64,000 nt of DNA from Schistosoma mansoni (Eukaryota > Platyhelminthes > Trematoda > Strigeidida > Schistosomatidae). Numbering within the stretch: position 1 is the first letter of the stretch; the number at the start of each line of letters is the position of its first letter. Of the stretch, positions 58,597-64,000 are shown in pieces. Below the pieces are notes generated by a model. The model was given only the letters and a program-made list of their open reading frames with translations. It was not told the origin of the DNA and did no database searches. The stretch is taken from positions 9,945,753 to 10,009,752 of the forward strand of contig NC_031500.1 in assembly GCF_000237925.1 (NCBI RefSeq), written 5' to 3'. Made by a program: the position numbers and the translations under genes.

Positions 58597-59079
58597 GTAC
58601 CTATGTACCTGCTCTTTATCATAAAAACAAACAGGCTTGTAGTCAAAACTGGATGACTTTTTTCTGTGGAGACAGTTGACGCGGACCCAAAGGGTCACAA
58701 GTGTTACACTACTGACGCTAAACATGTTCTCATTAGTATGACTCGTTTTTACAAGATACAGATACTAGGCTTAAAGCCAGTGACGAGCTAGTGATAATCG
58801 GCTATCTAAGTAGAAGATAATCACAACGTAGAACTTCGTACATACGTATACCAGTTCGAGCTGCCATACCACAGCACAGAAATGCAGTTGTCGATTCAAA
58901 CCCCGTAGTGGTAGAAGTAGTAAGAGTATTAGCAGTAATCCGAAAGATTGGGGTTTGAGAATGTTATTCAAGGAGTATAATACAGTGAAATAAATTTGGA
59001 AAGAGAAAAAAGAAAAGGAAATAAATAATTCAGAAGATTAGAATTTGGCAGAACACAAAGAGTGGATGCACCTTCGCCA

Positions 59080-59215
59080 TTACAAACGATTTCGAGCCAT
59101 GTCATTCAAGGTCTCTAACCATCGAATGCCATCATCTCGAGGATCCCAACCAGGTAGTCTACACCTACCAACATGGCTCAGTCCACTTGTTAGTGACTTC
59201 ATGGGTTTGTACCAC
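59080..59215 (+). repeat. Dispersed repeat, second copy
   Basis: GGTCTCTAACCATCGAATGC and CCAACATGGCTCAGTCCACT pair with the minus-strand copy at 53765. The unit may continue to about 59330. Confidence 0.5.
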
Positions 59216-59759
59216 GTTTTGGTCTAGCCGCCCCTAGCTTTCTTCCAACCTACTCCTACGCCATAAAACATTGCACGTCGGCCAAGTAGAAGTAGGAAGA
59301 GCACGGTTTGGACAGTGTGCAAGATAAATTCCCCCTAAGAAACTATGAACTACTGGGTCAGATAACTTAGATTTATCCTTTAACTACATTGAAACCAAAG
59401 GATTAAGTGATCTGTTAACATTTTCATGATTTATATAGATGAAGGCCATCAAACAAGCACTAACACGACTAAATCTTACATAAAACACTCAAGATTTGGG
59501 ATTGAATATGATAAATACTTTTTTAATGATTATTCCAAAACCTGTAATGAATTGAGAGGTAGATCTATTTAAGAAAAGTGACTGAGTCTCGACCGAAGGC
59601 GAGAACTTCATTAATTCGCCCTTCACTAGCCGTTCATACTAAACGTTACATCTCGGATACCAATTGCAATGTAACGAAGTAGACACTCATTCACAACTAG
59701 TGAAAATAATCATAGGTGTTTTCGAAACATTGCTGCTGGCAGCCTCCAAGTGATAGTAT

Positions 59760-59950
59760 AGTAAGTAGCATAATCGAAAAGTTAACTGACGAATCCACAG
59801 ACCTTCGTCGACTCAATGTGGTTAGGACATGTTCCACAATGCTGCGTCACTGTCTCCATCCACAATGATTACTAAGAACAGTTTGTGAGAAAGTTAAACG
59901 CGACCAAACGAAGACACGACATTGGTGCGTCGAGTTGGTGACTGTTAGAT
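59760..59950 (+). mobile_element. Possible LINE 3'-end fragment, decayed
   Basis: Broken frames spell ...LRRLNVV, GHV-like and DQTKTRHWCVELVT, recalling the C-terminus of the LINE family found at 30.67 kb (usual pattern HRLRWLGHV ... QTKTWH). Identity is low. Confidence 0.35.
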
Positions 59951-61380
59951 AGTCATGTTGAGAAGTGTACATTTACTGACATAAGTCCACACGATTACTG
60001 ATATGTATTTAGGGATATAGATTAGAACCGGTCGCAATGGCACAATCAAATATAATCTCTTTTTTAAATCCAGAACTACTATTGCGCGGTTTCTATTTTC
60101 TGGCTTGTTCTGGCTGATTCCTAACCTTTCAATTGTTTAACCTTACCTTAATCTTCATTTTGGTAGTCTCTTATCTGCTGTTGTAGTGTGGTTCTATGGT
60201 TGGTTATTTGTAAATAATGCCTGACACTGCCTCCTTTATGACGTGGTGGGGAGTAGCTAGTCTGAGGACATTTACCGAAGATTTTTACATTGGCGTTCCA
60301 AATCTCTTATAAAAATCCCAACAACTCACATATACAATGTGCATGTGAAACATATCGGATGTAAACTTAAAAATATACATCAGCAGTTGAACGAAGGAAG
60401 CTAAACACACGTCGTATTGGGTGATTGACTTAAGTAAAGCCTGGATAATAATGAGATTGACTGCCTGAGACTTTGAAATGTACAACGTATTTAACCACCA
60501 AGTTACTAAACCCTTGTCGTGTTTTCGACTTTACAACACCTCACTTAACTGATAGTAGGTGAATATTAGATATGTTGCCTGTGAAAGATTGGGCTAATCT
60601 TAAGACTAATCTCGGCTCAAATAACTGCTACGATTTCCATATTTACTTTACAGTCAGAGTTTCTGGTATTAAGAACTCATGGATCTTATAATGGGATATG
60701 AAACTTCGGTTGAGACCCACTAAATAATGTGCCTAATACTGATGAATGAGATCGAAAGCTATCAATGCTGAAGTTCAGCAAAACCAGAAACAAGTAGACA
60801 AATACATTAACCTAATCCCTAAGTCATCATTTAAAAAACACTTGTGATTATTACGGCTATTCATGGTCAGGCAGTTAAACATATGATTTTAAAAAAATAC
60901 AATAATTCAATGCGCGAATAAACATACCGATTTCCGAAATTTGTCTTCATTATGACGAATACTAGCTAACAATCTTAAAGGACAAACATGGCGGAGGCAA
61001 ATGTACATATGGCGGTCCCGAAGAAGCCTTGACCTTCAAACTCATAGCACAAAAACAAAATAAGACTGACAACCTACAGTTTAGAGAAAAATAGTTGTTG
61101 CCGGATTTTTAACCCCATTGTCTGCAGTTTTAAGGTCTTTATCGAACTCTGAGTCAATTAATGTTATGTAGCCTCATATTTAACGTCCGCAGTATGTTTG
61201 CAATTTTCGAATGTGATACATCAGGGTACCAACACTAACCGTTCCCCAAAAACACGATCTATAATCCAAAGGATATGACAGTTGTTCACAATTAGTGATA
61301 TTTGGCATAACTAATAAGAAATTGTCCTATGTCTGCTTTCCTGATAGGTTATTTTCCATGTTCAACTTCGAGTTCCATCT
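59951..61380. other. Intergenic, nothing recognised
   Basis: No gene or clear repeat on either strand. Confidence 0.4.
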
Positions 61381-61381
61381 G

Positions 61382-61800
61382 TGTAGTTCACTGATCTGTG
61401 TCAAATAACTGGGGGCCAACTCAAATTAGACGGACATGATGTGAACAACTAGCTAAAGTCAAAGTCACACCTCGCAGTTGATATCTAACGTGGACTATCC
61501 TCTCGTCTTACCCATGTACTATGGCTACATTTAGGACCGTATAACACCACGTTATTACAGAAATGTATCAGCAAGAGTACGTACAAGAAAAGGAGTGCGG
61601 CCCCCACTGCATGGGCAAGTCCATGGCGTGCGATTAGTTTATTCTCATTGTTTTTCCCGGACCATGAAGAGGATCGTTAAACCGTTTGACATTCAGTAAC
61701 CCAACTGCCGGATGACTCTGTGACGTTTCACTGTCCCTAAGCCCCAGTAAAACGTATTGCCGATGACATGAAAATATGGCAGAAAATAGCATGTGGTGGA
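61382..61800. mobile_element. Old relative of the array's LTR element (fossil)
   Basis: ACTGGGGGCCAACTCAAATT and AAGTCACACCTCGCAG, then CATGGGCAAGTCCATGGCGT and ATTCAGTAACCC, follow the 346-bp LTR of the element at 11.5 kb in order. The match continues into the first part of its interior (ATTGCCGA...GCAGAAA). It is far more diverged, and no second LTR is seen. Confidence 0.6.
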
Positions 61801-61809
61801 ATTTTTCAA

Positions 61810-63025
61810 TGATAGCGACAAAACCAGAATTGAATTTTTCTATTTAACTCTCGTGTGTTCGAACTATACTATGACGTATTATCCTGAGTTCCTGTATTCT
61901 ATGTTTGAGTATCGAATCGTTTCAAACCTTTCCAACCTGAAATCACAAGCCTATTTAGAGCCCTTTCACACGCTTCCATTCTAAACTGTTTTACCACTGT
62001 AGAGTAATGATAGAAAAACCATACCCTTATATTTTAAAGCTCAATCGTCTTATAGAACACAACAAAGACCCATTCCCGACAACTATCACCAGACTGGTTC
62101 AGTGAGTTTGTTGTCTCCATTGTATAAAGTTTTTAATAGGGAGGAACTGTCCAATCAACCGTTTGCATGTCCGTTTTGCACACCAATTATATGCTTCTAC
62201 TTCCCAATTTGACATGATATCCGTTTTGTACACTAATTTCACATCACGCGGTTCCACTCAACAGGCAACATTCCACAAGTATACACGTTACGCCTACAAG
62301 TATGTAAGTAGTACCAGATTTAAAGTACGATACAGAAATTCCCAAAATATCATCTACTGACTATGAATAGACCTATGGGATTTAGACCTGACCGTTACTG
62401 CTACCTTGACATGGTAACGGGCTTGCCTACGTGGTGGACCGACAGATCTATACTGGCTGGAACAATCATTCCTCAAGGTTCTACTATGCCGTGCAGGTTT
62501 TTTGAAGAGCGGTCAGACTGAAACCGGCAAACCCAAGGTCTGAGGACGAAATATTATTACTGACTTTACAGAGGTGTGGCGGTAGTGAGGTGTTTCCTTC
62601 AGACGATCAGCACAACAGGGATGCTGCCTTTCGACAAGGAAGGGTGAGACTAGAAAATTTCAGTCTTAAAAATGCACATGTCGCTTTATCCTATGGATAT
62701 CCGTTCTCAGCGGTAGGGTCCTGACAATATGGAGCTAACACGAAAATTATTCACGAAAAGGTCATGTGTGGCCAGCCTCATGTAGTCGTCCCTTGGGCAC
62801 TGTGATTACGCTCACAGATCACTAGAACCAACCTTAACACCGTTTTCTTTTCGAGTAACTCTAGAAGAATTCTTCCATGGTGTGAGCAACCGGGGAGCGA
62901 TAACCACCCTCATACTTCTAACAGTACTCAAGATTGACTGTAGGATCTAGGCCTAGGCCGGTATTGATGCGCTTATCCATACTACTAGAATGATAAAATG
63001 AATCTAATATTGTGTACTTACCATG
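61810..63025. other. Intergenic, probable unclassified repeat at about 62.35-62.97 kb
   Basis: The part from 62350 to 62970 is richer in G+C (for example CATGGTAACGGGCTTGCCTA) and reads like 5' or 3' sequence of a larger retroelement, but no protein motif or ends are visible. Confidence 0.3.
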
Positions 63026-63029
63026 ATGT

Positions 63030-63330
63030 AACTTGCTAAACTACAAGGTCTCACACGGAAGTCGCATCACTGTCTACACTGACCCACCCTACATGATGTC
63101 TTCCTGAAGAACATATTCAGACTAGGGATGGAATAATATACTTAATATAAAGAATGAGAGGACAACGCTTGCATGACTAAAACATACAGCCTCGGCTGAG
63201 TGTTCTGTCCTCAACTTTTCTTGAAATGTTTAGCGTTTAATGTGTCTCTTTGGTTATTATATGTTCTGATTGAAGGATCATATGTTTAGGAACCGATGCT
63301 ATTGCTGGCTAATAATTAGAGACAGATGAC
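63030..63330 (+). repeat. Diverged direct repeat, left copy
   Basis: GGAAGTCGCATCACTGTCTA is followed by CACTGACCCACCCTACATGA and AATATACTTAATATAA. The same order returns at about 63680. Confidence 0.5.
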
Positions 63331-63679
63331 CGTGTACGGATGTGTGGGCACTATACGCATAAAACATGTCACAATGTCAAATGAAATTGAACATGTCATG
63401 GATACTCAGTGTTCGACAACTCTACTGTCCGAAATCTATTGTTACATGATGGTCCCAAAGCCAATCAAACCACAAGTCATGGATCATGGGATGAGATTAT
63501 AGGCTTGAACATGGAGCACGAAACCTATGGTGGATCGGATGTACCAATACCAAGACAGCGATAAAGTTGTTGCATAAAGTATAGAGGCTGTTGAGGTATG
63601 GTTTACTTTGGTATTAGTACATTTATCTTTGCTACCATAATAATAAACCTAATCTCCAAATCGTAGATTTGTCATAACA

Positions 63680-64000
63680 TGATACCTCATCTATGGGATC
63701 TTACATGGAAGTCACATCATTGTCTACACTGACTAGTCCTACATGACAATCAGCAATATGATGTTTAGCACTTGGGAAGAACACATTTTGGGTGGTATAG
63801 AGTAATATGTTTAATATAAGATATAATAGGTTATACAGTGACCAAGTCTGAAAGGCTGAGCCAAGCCATGCCGACTCGAATCCATTCCTCCCGCGTTCAC
63901 CATTTTTAACTTGCTCTTAGAGTTAAATGTCGAATATGGATTTTCCCAGTTATATCATGTTCAGCTTTAAGGATTGTGTAGTTAGAACTAATGCCACTAC
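63680..64000 (+). repeat. Diverged direct repeat, right copy (cut by window end)
   Basis: GGAAGTCACATCATTGTCTA, CACTGACTAGTCCTACATGA and AATATGTTTAATATAA match the copy 650 bp to the left. The pair could be a tandem duplication or the edges of an element continuing past the window. Confidence 0.5.

Overview
The window looks like an AT-rich flatworm genome, almost certainly a blood fluke (Schistosoma; species not resolved). The evidence is: copies of the schistosome Sm-alpha type SINE with its hammerhead ribozyme; an RTE-type LINE of a kind common in schistosomes; a Penelope-like GIY-YIG fragment; a spliced gene with canonical GT-AG introns; and long gene-poor stretches full of tRNA-derived SINEs.

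Layout. 1-300: the 3' end of an unrecognised gene with its poly(A) signal. 300-11284: intergenic, with a Penelope-like fragment, several hammerhead-bearing SINE copies, a possible solo LTR and a tandem pair of an (AAAT)n-tailed retroposon. 11285-30362: a tandem array of twelve ~1.34 kb units, each with one tRNA-Lys(CUU) gene on the minus strand. One unit is split by a ~3.0 kb non-autonomous LTR element flanked by a GTAT target duplication. 30363-45083: retroelement debris around a 200-bp run of N, including LINE fragments, SINE foldbacks, an LTR-like sequence and an intact hammerhead core on the minus strand at 41.6 kb.

45084-56920 (minus strand): the one well-supported protein-coding gene, a tandem-RRM RNA-binding protein of the ELAV/RBMS (Alan shepard-like) type. 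Six coding exons join with matching phases into 955 codons. Its last large intron holds an antisense RTE LINE (46788-49940) with a perfect 13-bp target duplication. Another intron holds a GC-rich islet bracketed by near-palindromic 38-bp repeats. 57.1-64 kb: 5' flank and intergenic repeats, including another (AAAT)n-tailed copy, an old relative of the LTR element and a diverged ~650-bp repeat at the window edge.

The most striking items are the homogenised tRNA-Lys array, whose two outer edges fall at the same GT-rich microsatellite, and the repeated finding that hammerhead-bearing SINEs sit in head-to-head or inverted arrangements. In at least two foldbacks the two arms share private sequence variants. 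Most other open frames, notably those repeated through the array, are by-products of sequence composition and were not called.
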